Shown in pieces: positions 32,949 through 41,227 of a DNA stretch of 64,000 nt. Source of the stretch: JBJXHG01 sp046160865. Its GTDB lineage: Bacteria; Planctomycetota; UBA1135; GCA-002686595. Numbering within the stretch: position 1 is the stretch's first letter; each line of letters begins with the position of its first letter. The notes under the pieces were generated by a model. The model saw nothing but the letters and a program-made list of their open reading frames with translations, was not told the DNA's origin and ran no database searches. The stretch is taken from NCBI GenBank assembly GCA_046160865.1, contig JBJXHG010000004.1, forward strand, positions 30,312 through 94,311. The letters are read 5' to 3'. The position numbers were made by a program, and so were the translations under genes.

Positions 32949-35608
32949 GCTCGGAAAGACGTCAACGGATCGACGAGCTCTTCGAGCGCGCATCGGTGCT
33001 GCCGGCCGACGAATGGGCGGTGTTTCTCGCGCGCGAATGTCCCGACGACCCCGCGCTCGTGCAAGAGGTGCTGGAGCTGCTTCGACGACGTCCGCCCACC
33101 GACTTCATCGAGCCGCCGCTCATCAAGCTCGCCGATGAGCCGTCCGCCGACCAACTCGCTTCCGGGCGTTCCGTGGGACCGTTTCGCATCATTCGTACAC
33201 TTGGGCGCGGCGCCACGGGCGTCGTCTATGTCGCTCACGACGAGAAGCTCGATCGAGCCGTCGCGCTCAAGGTGCTGTCTTCATCAGGTCGCAACACCGA
33301 GGCCGTCATCGAGCGCTTTCGGCGCGAGGCCAGAGCTGCATCGGCGCTCGCACATCCGAACATCATCTCGGTTCTCATGTGGGGAGAAGACGAGGGGATG
33401 CACTGGTTTGCGATGCCGCTCGTCGACGGCCACGATCTGCACGAGGAGCTCGTTCGGCAGCGGAAGCTCCAGGACCGTGAGGCCGGAGCCACGACGCTCC
33501 TGCCGCCCTTCTCATCGCCAGAGTACGTGACCGCCGTCGTCTCGTGCTTGGCGGACCTCGCGGAGGCCGTTCAGTGCGCGCACGATCACGGGATCGTGCA
33601 CCGAGACATCAAACCGCACAACGTGCTCCTCGACCGGATGCAGCGGCCCTATCTCGCCGACTTCGGGATCGCGCGCGACGAGCGGCTCGGACGCATGACG
33701 CGGACAGATGTCATTCAAGGAACTTTGCACTACATGAGTCCGGAGCAAGCGCACGTGCTACGGCAGCGCGTCGACCATCGGACAGACGTGTATTCTCTGT
33801 CGGTCGTCTTGTACGAGCTACTGTGCCTGGAGCCTGCGTTCGAGGGCGACACACAGCGTGAGATCTTGCACAAGATCGCGTTGGAGGAGCCCCGAGCGCT
33901 GCGCAAATTGAATCCGCGGGTTGCGCGCGACCTTGCTGTCATTTGTGCCAAGGGCATGTCGAAGCGCCCGTCGCACCGATACGCGTCGGCGCGTGACTTC
34001 GCCGACGATCTGCGACGCTTCCTGCGGCACGAAGCGATCGTCGCGAGGCCGCCGTCGGCGTTGGAGCGCGCGTGGCGCGTGGCAATCGCCCGTCGCGGGT
34101 CGGTGATCGGCACGGCAGCCGTCGTGATGGCCATTGCCGTCGGTTGGACGCTCGCTGAGAGACGTTCACGCCAAGGCGCTCTCGCGCGTCACAAAGCAGT
34201 GTTCTCGACGCTCACCGAGTTGGGTGAGGACGACTGGCGCGAAAGGACCAGCGAGCTCGTGGACGCGCGCGCCCGTCGCAAGGATCTCGCAAGTGCGGGC
34301 GAACTGCCCGCCGAACTCGAGGAACTCCTGGGCCTGTTCGACGAGCAGCTCGCGCGGTTCAAGAGCGCAGCGCTGGCTCGCGGTCTGAGTCTCCGCGAGC
34401 TTGGATTTGGCGTGGAAGTCGAATCCTATGTGAGGCCGGTGTCCGAGACCGCGCTTGCGCAGTCCGTAGTGGCGCTCACCGAAGCTGCGACGGTGTTCTC
34501 CGACGATCCGGCACTTGTGTATGAAGCAGACATTCGCCGAACGTTTCCACGCGTTACGCTGCGACTATCGTCGGCGACTCTGGCGAGCACTCCGCTCTGG
34601 CGGAACGCGGTGGCATTCTTCAGCCCGATCGACCCGATCCGAGGCGGTCCGATCGAACGCGGCAAAGTGCAGCGGATGCCGGTCGAGAGTGCGGCGCTGC
34701 CACGAGGCGAGTACCGCATCGTCGTCGAGATCGAGGGTTATGGCTTCGCCGAGCTGATCCGTGATTTGGTTCCGCGTGCCAAACCGTATGAGTTCGTCGT
34801 TCACGTGCGACCCGACGCGGAGGTTCATGCAGGGATGAAAAGAATCGAAGCGGGCTACTTCCCGTTTCGGAAGTCGTCGCCGCTCGGGTGCTCCTACGTC
34901 GACGACGGCGTGGACCTTCCCGAGTTCTGGATCGACGAAGCGGAGGTGTCCAATCGCGAGTACCTGCAGTTCGTCGTGCAGACCGGGCACCTGCCGCCCG
35001 CGCGCTGGTTGGAAGCTGGCTTCGATGGCGATTGGCCTCGCATGACGGAAGCCGACTGGTGGCACATGCCGCTGCAAGACGTGGCCGAGTGCTGGCTCGA
35101 TCTGCCCGTCGCGGGCATCGAGTGGAACGACGCCGTCGCCTTTGCGGAGTGGGCCGGCAAGCGCTTGCCGACGCACTTCGAACTCGAGCGCGCGCTGCGG
35201 GGGCCCGAAGCGTTGCTTTATCCGTGGGAGGGCGCTGCGCCTGGCGTTGGTGGAGGGCTTGCGAATGTCGGAGGCGAGCGAAGACGTTGGAGCGACCAAT
35301 ACGAAGCGTTTCAATTGTACTTGCAAAGCGTCCTGCCCGTGCGACAGCCGGGGTATCGACAGCGCCCTGAGGGGTTGTTCCACGCCTACGGCAACGTCGC
35401 AGAGTTCACGGAGAGCGTCATGGTACAGCCATACGGTCGAGTTCTGGAGTTCTCGACTAGAGAGCGCGCTTATCTCGGCGGAGCATGGGATGCAGGCAGC
35501 CGGCCGGATGACAATCTGTCGTCGCATCCGTATTGGGGAGCGGGGCCGGCGTACGTGACCGACTTCATTGGGATACGGTGCGCAAAGAGTGGCTCGTCAA
35601 TGCAATAA
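32945..35608 (+). CDS. transmembrane Ser/Thr protein kinase with C-terminal SUMF1-type domain
   Basis: An 887-residue Hanks-type kinase. Kinase domain residues about 78-365: Gly loop GRGATG 87-92, Lys109 in VALKVL, HRDIKPHN 219-226, DFG 239-241, and MSPEQ. One membrane helix lies near 386-404 (VIGTAAVVMAIAVGWTL). A linker of about 230 residues leads to a PEGA-like stretch and a SUMF1/FGE-like domain from about 635 (FWIDEAEVSNREYLQFV, WNDAVAFAEWAGKRLPT, YGNVAEFTE, YLGGAWDAG). The catalytic Cys pair of sulphatase-modifying enzymes is not seen, so the domain probably binds ligands outside the membrane. The GTG start overlaps the sigma factor stop. Confidence 0.92.
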   Translation: MSSERRQRIDELFERASVLPADEWAVFLARECPDDPALVQEVLELLRRRPPTDFIEPPLIKLADEPSADQLASGRSVGPFRIIRTLGRGATGVVYVAHDEKLDRAVALKVLSSSGRNTEAVIERFRREARAASALAHPNIISVLMWGEDEGMHWFAMPLVDGHDLHEELVRQRKLQDREAGATTLLPPFSSPEYVTAVVSCLADLAEAVQCAHDHGIVHRDIKPHNVLLDRMQRPYLADFGIARDERLGRMTRTDVIQGTLHYMSPEQAHVLRQRVDHRTDVYSLSVVLYELLCLEPAFEGDTQREILHKIALEEPRALRKLNPRVARDLAVICAKGMSKRPSHRYASARDFADDLRRFLRHEAIVARPPSALERAWRVAIARRGSVIGTAAVVMAIAVGWTLAERRSRQGALARHKAVFSTLTELGEDDWRERTSELVDARARRKDLASAGELPAELEELLGLFDEQLARFKSAALARGLSLRELGFGVEVESYVRPVSETALAQSVVALTEAATVFSDDPALVYEADIRRTFPRVTLRLSSATLASTPLWRNAVAFFSPIDPIRGGPIERGKVQRMPVESAALPRGEYRIVVEIEGYGFAELIRDLVPRAKPYEFVVHVRPDAEVHAGMKRIEAGYFPFRKSSPLGCSYVDDGVDLPEFWIDEAEVSNREYLQFVVQTGHLPPARWLEAGFDGDWPRMTEADWWHMPLQDVAECWLDLPVAGIEWNDAVAFAEWAGKRLPTHFELERALRGPEALLYPWEGAAPGVGGGLANVGGERRRWSDQYEAFQLYLQSVLPVRQPGYRQRPEGLFHAYGNVAEFTESVMVQPYGRVLEFSTRERAYLGGAWDAGSRPDDNLSSHPYWGAGPAYVTDFIGIRCAKSGSSMQ

Positions 35609-35645
35609 CATATACCTGCTGTAGTGGCAGGCCAGGAGTACTGAA

Positions 35646-36098
35646 ATGTCTTTGTTTAGTAGTGATCGATACGAGTTCCGGGTGTCATGGGAGCGCAGCG
35701 ACAAAAAGCCTGAGCTTGTTGATGACGGCAAGACCTACGACACCGAAGAAGTCGGCCTGGAAGACCTGCAACTCTTCAGTGCATTCATGGTTGCTACTCA
35801 TGCGGATGCCGGCGGAGGCGGATATGCCGGCCCGGAGATCGAGGGAAAACTCAACGACAGCGTACCGGATCATGTGCCGGTCATTGCACGTGTCGTCGTC
35901 CTCGAATCACGGCCCGTCGGCAACAATTGGGTAAAGAACAAGGGACACTATTATGTTCATCCGATGGTGTCGTCGGGCAAGGTTGCGATCTCCAAGAACT
36001 CCGCGGGGAAGTGGCTGCAAGCGAATGTGCAAGCGATCTTGGTCCCGTCGTTTGACACGGCTAAGCTTGCATTAGGTGCCACCGAACGAACGGCGTGA
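35646..36098 (+). CDS. hypothetical 150-residue protein after the kinase
   Basis: Begins 37 bases after the kinase stop, with AGGAG eight bases before the ATG, so it is likely in the same transcript. The sequence is soluble, mixed alpha/beta (EFRVSWERSDKKPELVDDG, VIARVVVLESRPVGNNWV, GHYYVHPMVSSGKVAIS), with no membrane segment or recognised motif. GC is visibly lower than in the flanking genes, suggesting recent acquisition. It could be an effector or adaptor of the sigma/kinase system; I do not know the family. Confidence 0.65.
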   Translation: MSLFSSDRYEFRVSWERSDKKPELVDDGKTYDTEEVGLEDLQLFSAFMVATHADAGGGGYAGPEIEGKLNDSVPDHVPVIARVVVLESRPVGNNWVKNKGHYYVHPMVSSGKVAISKNSAGKWLQANVQAILVPSFDTAKLALGATERTA

Positions 36099-36424
36099 GC
36101 ATCGCTAAGCACGGGCGTACTCTACATTGGAGTCAGGCCAACGCTGGCTCCAGTGGCGCGCCACCAGGTCTGAGGCTGTGCAGAGTTCCGGATCGACCCT
36201 GGTCGTCGCTTTCGTGGCCCGGCAAGGCTCGTATTCAGTACTGCGGAGCGTCTTGGACCGCACTCATGCTCACGTGTGCTGCAGGTACGTGCATCGGCGG
36301 TTCGGAGGAGATCACGTTGCTGCTGCAACGCCATCTCGAAACACCGCTCATTCGAACGCCATCCGGTCAAAAGGGTGTGGTGTGCGGTAAGTCATTTGGG
36401 GTGAGGGTTGGATCACATGCATGA
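36095..36424 (+). CDS. possible small hypothetical protein
   Basis: A 109-codon frame. Its GTG overlaps the stop of the preceding gene (GTGA) and its own stop overlaps the start of the following gene by eight bases, an arrangement that favours a real gene. Against this, there is no domain, and the hydrophobic patch (TALMLTCAAGTC) is too short and internal for a signal. Codon use is the same mixed, lower-GC style as its neighbours. Confidence 0.35.
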   Translation: MSIAKHGRTLHWSQANAGSSGAPPGLRLCRVPDRPWSSLSWPGKARIQYCGASWTALMLTCAAGTCIGGSEEITLLLQRHLETPLIRTPSGQKGVVCGKSFGVRVGSHA

Positions 36425-37697
36425 TCATGACGTAGTTATTCCAATCACTCTGTCGCCGAAAGCGGACGGGCCAGTCGATGTGTATTGTTTCCTAGCACCG
36501 AGTCGAGCCCAGGTGCGAGATGCGGTTGCGCATCCGGGCGGCGTGAGGGCTACTGTTGTTCCGCGGACTTGTGGACGGGTGCTCCGATTCTCGGCTCTTC
36601 CCTCGTCACCCGAGTCGTTGACGTTGTGCTTCACGTCCGCCTTCGAGGCGGTGTCGCTACTCGGAGACGCGTATACAATATCCGCTGTGAGCGAGCACGC
36701 CTGCCCGGAGTGCGTCCTCGAGCAACTGGCGTGTCGCCTCGCTCAATTGCTAAACTCAAGAGTTGACGCACTGCCAGGCATCGAAAGCAAGCACGCCCAG
36801 GAACGCAAGTTCTTCCTGGCATTCGATGCGTGGGTACAGCCCGATATCGTAGCATTCCTGGATTCTGCAAAGTCTGCCGAACTGCTCTCGGATAGAGCGC
36901 GGCGTCTCTTCTTGGATGACAATCGACCTAAGCCTGGCTTTCCGCTCTGTTTGATCGATTTGGTGTCAGCAACTCTCTCGACGCTTCTGGAGGGGAACGC
37001 ACGACGGCTCCGAACTCGAAGGAAGTCAGAGGGCCTCGATCCGCTCGACCCGAATCTTCAGCGTCTCAAGCGGCGTGGATGGGAGTTTGACGACGTGATC
37101 TCGAGGATCGCGGAGTACTTGGAGAAGGTGTTTGAGTTGTATTACCCAGGCGATGAAATGCCATCGAAAAACCTCGAGAGTGCATTCATTCATTTCGCAT
37201 CGGGAACGCTCGCGTTTCTAGATCGCAAGTCTGCAGGCTGTGCTGATACGAGCGTGGCGTCTCCATGCAACCTGAATGCGGAACCCGACAGCTCACTCTT
37301 CTTCACGTTTGGGGAGTTTGCTTGGCACGCAGCGCGCGTTCGAACAACACGACGCAAGTACTGGTGGAGTATGGCGCAGTTGTTTGTGGCACTCCAGGAG
37401 GTGTACTGTCGAGTGTATGGTCCAGTCATTGGGCCGAGAAACGTGGACTCATATCACCCCAGGTATCGAGAGCTAAATTGTCCGATAGAGTTCGAATCAG
37501 CCGTGAAGCTCATTGAGCACTACCGAGAGTGGTTTCGGTTGCCCAAGATGATCAATTACGACGGCTCCTTGGCGGACAAAATGGCATGCAACGCGCTTTC
37601 GGCGTTCGCGGAGAATTGGGAGAAGTGGGCTGAAGTGAACGAACACCGCAGCGAAACGGCGAATCAAGACGACTGCCGGAAGGTCGACGACGACTGA
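36417..37697 (+). CDS. hypothetical 426-residue protein in low-GC island
   Basis: The ATG at 36417 has GAGGG nine bases upstream; a TTG three codons earlier is possible. The N-terminus is short and Asp/His rich (MHDHDVVIPITLSP). A CPEC motif lies near residue 96, and the rest is largely helical with many aromatic residues (RGWEFDDVISRIAEYLEKVFELYYPG, RKYWWSMAQLFVALQEVYCRVYG, LIEHYREWFRLPKM). No signal peptide or membrane helix. GC is about 50% by eye against roughly two thirds around it. It ends at a hairpin shared with the convergent iscX gene. Function unknown. Confidence 0.68.
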   Translation: MHDHDVVIPITLSPKADGPVDVYCFLAPSRAQVRDAVAHPGGVRATVVPRTCGRVLRFSALPSSPESLTLCFTSAFEAVSLLGDAYTISAVSEHACPECVLEQLACRLAQLLNSRVDALPGIESKHAQERKFFLAFDAWVQPDIVAFLDSAKSAELLSDRARRLFLDDNRPKPGFPLCLIDLVSATLSTLLEGNARRLRTRRKSEGLDPLDPNLQRLKRRGWEFDDVISRIAEYLEKVFELYYPGDEMPSKNLESAFIHFASGTLAFLDRKSAGCADTSVASPCNLNAEPDSSLFFTFGEFAWHAARVRTTRRKYWWSMAQLFVALQEVYCRVYGPVIGPRNVDSYHPRYRELNCPIEFESAVKLIEHYREWFRLPKMINYDGSLADKMACNALSAFAENWEKWAEVNEHRSETANQDDCRKVDDD

Positions 37698-37710
37698 GGG
37701 AGCTCAGTCG
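37691..37710. terminator. bidirectional hairpin covering two convergent stop codons
   Basis: CGACTGAG at 37691-37698 pairs perfectly with CTCAGTCG at 37703-37710 over a four-base loop (GGAG). The stem contains the TGA of the 36417 gene on the plus strand and the TGA of iscX on the minus strand. No T-run is present. Confidence 0.5.
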
Positions 37711-37922
37711 CGCTCGTCGACCCACGTCATCTGGATCGCTTCGAGGATCTGCTCGTTGCTCTTCTTCGGGTCGGCGGAGAAGCCTTCGAGCTCGGTGACG
37801 TGTCGATGCAGCTCGGTGAAGCGCAGCGTCAGCGGGTCGACGTCCGGGAACTTCGTGGCGAGCGCGATCGCGATGTCGCGCACGTCGGTCCAGACGAGCT
37901 TCTTGACGGGCACGGCGGTCAC
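37704..37922 (-). CDS. iscX: IscX iron-sulphur assembly adaptor
   Basis: A 72-residue acidic protein that matches IscX (YfhJ) along its length: LVWTDVRDIAIALATKFPD, DPLTLRFTELHRHVTELEGF, SNEQILEAIQMTWVDE. IscX binds IscS and iron and modulates cluster assembly. The GTG start overlaps the hscA stop (GTGA). It is the last gene of the isc operon. Confidence 0.94.
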   Translation of the reverse strand: MTAVPVKKLVWTDVRDIAIALATKFPDVDPLTLRFTELHRHVTELEGFSADPKKSNEQILEAIQMTWVDERD

Positions 37923-39787
37923 ACCTCGTCGAGCGACTTGCCCATCAGGGCCTTCTGCGCGACGTTGTTCATGAGCAGCGCCGCGAGCGGCAGCGTCGCG
38001 CTCTCGAGGTCGTCACGCGACTTCTGCAGCGCGGCGAGCTCGCCACTCGCGACCGCGCGTTGCGCAGCCGCGAGCGCCTCCTCGAGATCCTGAAAGCTCT
38101 CGCGATCGAGGCCGGCGTGCGCGGCGTTCCGGTTCTTCTCGGTGGCGCGGATCATCGTGCCGATCTCGGTCTTCAGGTCGGCGACTCGACGCGCATCGAA
38201 ATCGGCGCGAGCATTCGCGAAACCCGCGGCGAGCATCGCCTCGACCTCGGCGTCGGTGAGGCCGTGCAACGGCTTCACTTCGATCTGCGCCGACTGTCCA
38301 CTGCCCTGCTCCTTCGCGGTCACCGTCAACACGCCGTCCGCATCGATGTGGAAGCGCACGGCGACGCGCGCGAGACCGGCCGGCATCGGCGGGATGCCCT
38401 TCAATTGGAAGCGGCCGAGGCTGCGGCAATCCTGCGCGAGCTCGCGCTCGCCTTGCAGGATGTTGAAGTCCATCCCGGTCTGTCCGTCCGCGTACGTGGT
38501 GAACGTCTCGGTGGCCTGGCACGGCACGGTCGAGTTGCGTTGGATCACCTTCGACACGGCGCCGCCCATCGTCTCGAGACCGAGCGAGAGCGGCGTGACG
38601 TCCATGAGGAGCATGTCGCGCTTGCCGCCGACGAGGATGTGCGCTTGGACGGCCGCGCCGAGCGCGACGACTTCCTCGGGATTGAGCTCCGTGTGCGGCT
38701 TGCGGCCGAAGAACTGCTCGACGCGTGCGCGGACCGCCGGGATGCGCGACGAGCCGCCGACGAGCACGACCTCTTCGATGTCGTTCGACTGCAGGCGTGC
38801 GTCGGAGAGCGCGCGCCGGCACGAATCGATCGTGCGCTCGACGAGATCCGCCGTCAGCGCGTCGAACTCGGCGCGCGTCATGCGCCGGCGGTAGCTGAGC
38901 TTCAGCTCGGGCAGCGAGAGATGCAGATCCGCCTCGGGATGATCCGTGAGGTCGATCTTGCAGCGCTCGGCCGCGAGCCGGATGCCCTGTTGGAAACCCG
39001 GATCGTCGAGCGCCTCGCGCGGCATCTGCGCAGCGAGCTCGGTGCGTGCGAGTTGCACGAGCCGTTGGTCGAAGTCGTCGCCGCCGAGATGCGTGTCGCC
39101 GGCCGTAGAGAGCACGCGGAACACGCCTTCTTCGATCGACAAGAGCGACAGGTCGAACGTGCCGCCGCCGAGGTCGTACACGGCGATGCGACCGCGCTTC
39201 TTCGTGTCGAGTCCGTACGCGAGGCTCGCGGCGGTCGGCTCGTTCAATATGCGCAGCACGTCGATGCCGGCGAGACGCGCGGCGTCACGCGTTGCTTGAC
39301 GCTGCGTGTCGTCGAAGTACGCCGGCACCGTGATCACCGCGCGCGTGACTTCGTTTCCGCCGAGCGCTCGGCAAGCTGCGTCGTGCACGCGCATCAGGAT
39401 CAGCGCCGACAACTCTTGCGGCGTGTACTTCTTGCCGCGGATCTCGAGCTGAATGACGCCGCTCTCGCTCTCGCTCGCCTTGTACGGCAGCGTCGCGAGG
39501 TCGCTCTGCACGTCCGCGAGGCCGCGCCCCATGAAGCGCTTGATGCTGAAGATCGTGTTGCGCGGATCGGCGATGGCCTGATCGCGCGCCTGGCGACCGA
39601 CGATCGGCGGACCGTCGTTCGGGAAGTAGATCGTCGAAGGCACGAGGCCCGTGCGCGCGTCGCCCTTCAGTACGACCGGCCGGCCGTCCTGCCAAACCGC
39701 GGCGAGCGAGTTCGTCGTGCCGAGGTCGATGCCGAGCGCAAGTGCAGTGGTCGTCGAATTGAGGACTTCGAGCTCGATGTATGCCAT
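37919..39787 (-). CDS. hscA: Fe-S assembly Hsp70 chaperone HscA
   Basis: A 622-residue Hsp70-family ATPase specialised for iron-sulphur assembly. It has the N-terminal ALGIDLGTTNSLAAVW, adenine and phosphate motifs (AVYDLGGGTFDLSLLSI, VVLVGGSSRIPAVR), and a substrate-binding domain that starts LLMDVTPLSLGLETMGG. Fe-S specificity comes from genomic context between hscB and iscX and the HscA-like VxxNSTVP region. It ejects the cluster from IscU at the expense of ATP with HscB. The ATG follows the hscB stop after five bases. Confidence 0.94.
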   Translation of the reverse strand: MAYIELEVLNSTTTALALGIDLGTTNSLAAVWQDGRPVVLKGDARTGLVPSTIYFPNDGPPIVGRQARDQAIADPRNTIFSIKRFMGRGLADVQSDLATLPYKASESESGVIQLEIRGKKYTPQELSALILMRVHDAACRALGGNEVTRAVITVPAYFDDTQRQATRDAARLAGIDVLRILNEPTAASLAYGLDTKKRGRIAVYDLGGGTFDLSLLSIEEGVFRVLSTAGDTHLGGDDFDQRLVQLARTELAAQMPREALDDPGFQQGIRLAAERCKIDLTDHPEADLHLSLPELKLSYRRRMTRAEFDALTADLVERTIDSCRRALSDARLQSNDIEEVVLVGGSSRIPAVRARVEQFFGRKPHTELNPEEVVALGAAVQAHILVGGKRDMLLMDVTPLSLGLETMGGAVSKVIQRNSTVPCQATETFTTYADGQTGMDFNILQGERELAQDCRSLGRFQLKGIPPMPAGLARVAVRFHIDADGVLTVTAKEQGSGQSAQIEVKPLHGLTDAEVEAMLAAGFANARADFDARRVADLKTEIGTMIRATEKNRNAAHAGLDRESFQDLEEALAAAQRAVASGELAALQKSRDDLESATLPLAALLMNNVAQKALMGKSLDEV

Positions 39788-39792
39788 GGCAC

Positions 39793-40461
39793 CTAGCGGA
39801 CGGAAGGGCGCGCGAGGCCGAGGGTCTCGATCTCGGACAGCGCGCGATCGAAGTAGCGGATGGCGTTCAGATCGCGCCGCACGTCGCGCAGCGCCGGTGC
39901 GCCGTGCGCAGGCAGCGGCACGAGGTGCGCGCGGATGGACGCGAGCGTCTGGCGACGCCGGTCCTGCAGCAGCGTGGCGAGCTGGGTGAGCGTGGGCGCC
40001 GCGCTGTTCGGAGCGCGGCGTGCATCGTCGAGCGTCTCGCTCCAATCGAGTGCTTCCACGAGGAACGCCTGCGGCATCTGCCGCTCGGCGGAAGGCTCGG
40101 GACCTCCAAGGAACGCGACGATCCAATCGGCCCGCTGCACGTCGTCCGAGAGGACGTCGAACGCCGCGTTCCAACGCGCGCTGTTCTCTTCGGCCAGCGC
40201 GCGGATTTCGGGCGACTCCGCGCCGAAGAAATCGGGATGCATGGCGCGGCTGCCGCGCAGCAGCGTGCGCTGCAGCGCGGACGCGTCGACGTCGAAGCGC
40301 GGCTCGATCCCGAACGTCTCGAACGGCGAGAGTTCGCGCTCGGCGGCGACGAGTCGTCCGCAGGCCGCGCACGCGAGTGGGATCGCGAGCGGCGCGTTGC
40401 AATGGGGACAGCGTGACACGTCGGCGCGCGGATCAGACGGCGAACGATTCTCCGCAGCCAC
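39793..40461 (-). CDS. hscB: J-domain co-chaperone HscB with N-terminal zinc finger
   Basis: A 222-residue protein. The J domain starts at about residue 44 (SPFETFGIEPRFDVD) with HPD at residues 75-77, followed by the HscB C-terminal three-helix domain. The N-terminus has a tetracysteine module, CPHC at 18-21 and CAAC at 31-34, absent in E. coli HscB (about 171 residues) but known from eukaryotic HSC20. Start is GTG at 40461, overlapping iscA by 29 bases; a GTG at 40419 just after iscA would keep the zinc finger and is a real alternative. It recruits IscU to HscA. Confidence 0.9.
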   Translation of the reverse strand: MAAENRSPSDPRADVSRCPHCNAPLAIPLACAACGRLVAAERELSPFETFGIEPRFDVDASALQRTLLRGSRAMHPDFFGAESPEIRALAEENSARWNAAFDVLSDDVQRADWIVAFLGGPEPSAERQMPQAFLVEALDWSETLDDARRAPNSAAPTLTQLATLLQDRRRQTLASIRAHLVPLPAHGAPALRDVRRDLNAIRYFDRALSEIETLGLARPSVR

Positions 40462-40759
40462 AGCTCTTCGCCGCGTTGGGATTGCCGAACTTGAAGCCGC
40501 GTCCCATCAAGTTGTCCTCGAAGTCGATCTGCGTGCCGTTCAGGTAGAGGAAGCTCTTCGGGTCGCACACGACCTTGACGCCTTCGACCTCGCTCACTTG
40601 GTCCACTTCGCCGATCTGATCGTCGAAGCCCAGCGTGTACGAGAAACCGGAGCAGCCTCCGCCCTTCACGCCGACGCGCAGCGCGGTGTTCTCGGGCAGC
40701 TTCTGGTCGGTGATGATGCGGTGAATTTCCTTCACGGCGCGTTCGGTGAGAGCAATCAC
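40433..40759 (-). CDS. iscA: A-type Fe-S carrier IscA
   Basis: A 108-residue protein with the A-type fold. The three conserved Cys are in VGVKGGGCSGFSY and SCGCGESFAV at the C-terminus. It carries or stores [2Fe-2S]/[4Fe-4S] clusters or iron for assembly. The GTG start overlaps the iscU stop (GTGA). Whether it is IscA or ErpA is settled by the operon. Confidence 0.94.
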   Translation of the reverse strand: MIALTERAVKEIHRIITDQKLPENTALRVGVKGGGCSGFSYTLGFDDQIGEVDQVSEVEGVKVVCDPKSFLYLNGTQIDFEDNLMGRGFKFGNPNAAKSCGCGESFAV

Positions 40760-41193
40760 TTCTTCGACTCCACGGGAGTACGCGCGGCGGCCGTGTCCGA
40801 CTCGGATGCATCGGCGTCTCCGCGCTTGGCCTTGTAGTCCGCGACGGCGGACTTGATCGCGTCCTCGGCGAGGACGCTGCAGTGGATCTTGACCGGCGGG
40901 AGCGAGAGCTCCTCGACGATCTCGGTGTTCTTGATTCGCAGCGCTTCGTCGAGCGTCTTGCCTTTGATCCATTCCGTCGCGAGCGACGAGCTCGCGATCG
41001 CGGAGCCGCAGCCGAACGTCTTGAACTTCGCGTCGACGATGCGGTCGCCCTCGACTTGGATCTGCAGTTTCATCACGTCGCCGCACTCGGGAGCGCCGAC
41101 GACGCCCGTGCCGACGGTCGGGTTCGCTTTGTCGAGCGATCCCACGTTGCGCGGGTTGTTGTAGTGATCGATGACTTTGTCGCTGTATGCCAT
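40756..41193 (-). CDS. iscU: Fe-S cluster scaffold IscU
   Basis: A 145-residue scaffold protein. It begins MAYSDKVIDHYNNPRNVGS and has the cluster ligands Cys37 and Asp39 (PECGD), Cys62 (FGCGSAIASSS) and Cys105 (KIHCSVLAED). The HscA recognition motif LPPVK is at residues 98-102. The C-terminal 15 residues form an acidic Ala/Ser extension. It accepts sulphur from IscS and passes clusters on with HscAB. It lies 34 bases after iscS. Confidence 0.96.
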   Translation of the reverse strand: MAYSDKVIDHYNNPRNVGSLDKANPTVGTGVVGAPECGDVMKLQIQVEGDRIVDAKFKTFGCGSAIASSSLATEWIKGKTLDEALRIKNTEIVEELSLPPVKIHCSVLAEDAIKSAVADYKAKRGDADASESDTAAARTPVESKK

Positions 41194-41227
41194 GGCAGTT
41201 CTCGTTTCGTTGTCGTGCGTGCGAGGC

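Noticed and set aside
32945..35608. Formylglycine-generating enzyme activity
   Set aside because: The SUMF1-like domain is fused to a kinase and lacks an evident catalytic Cys pair; no sulphatase gene is in the window.
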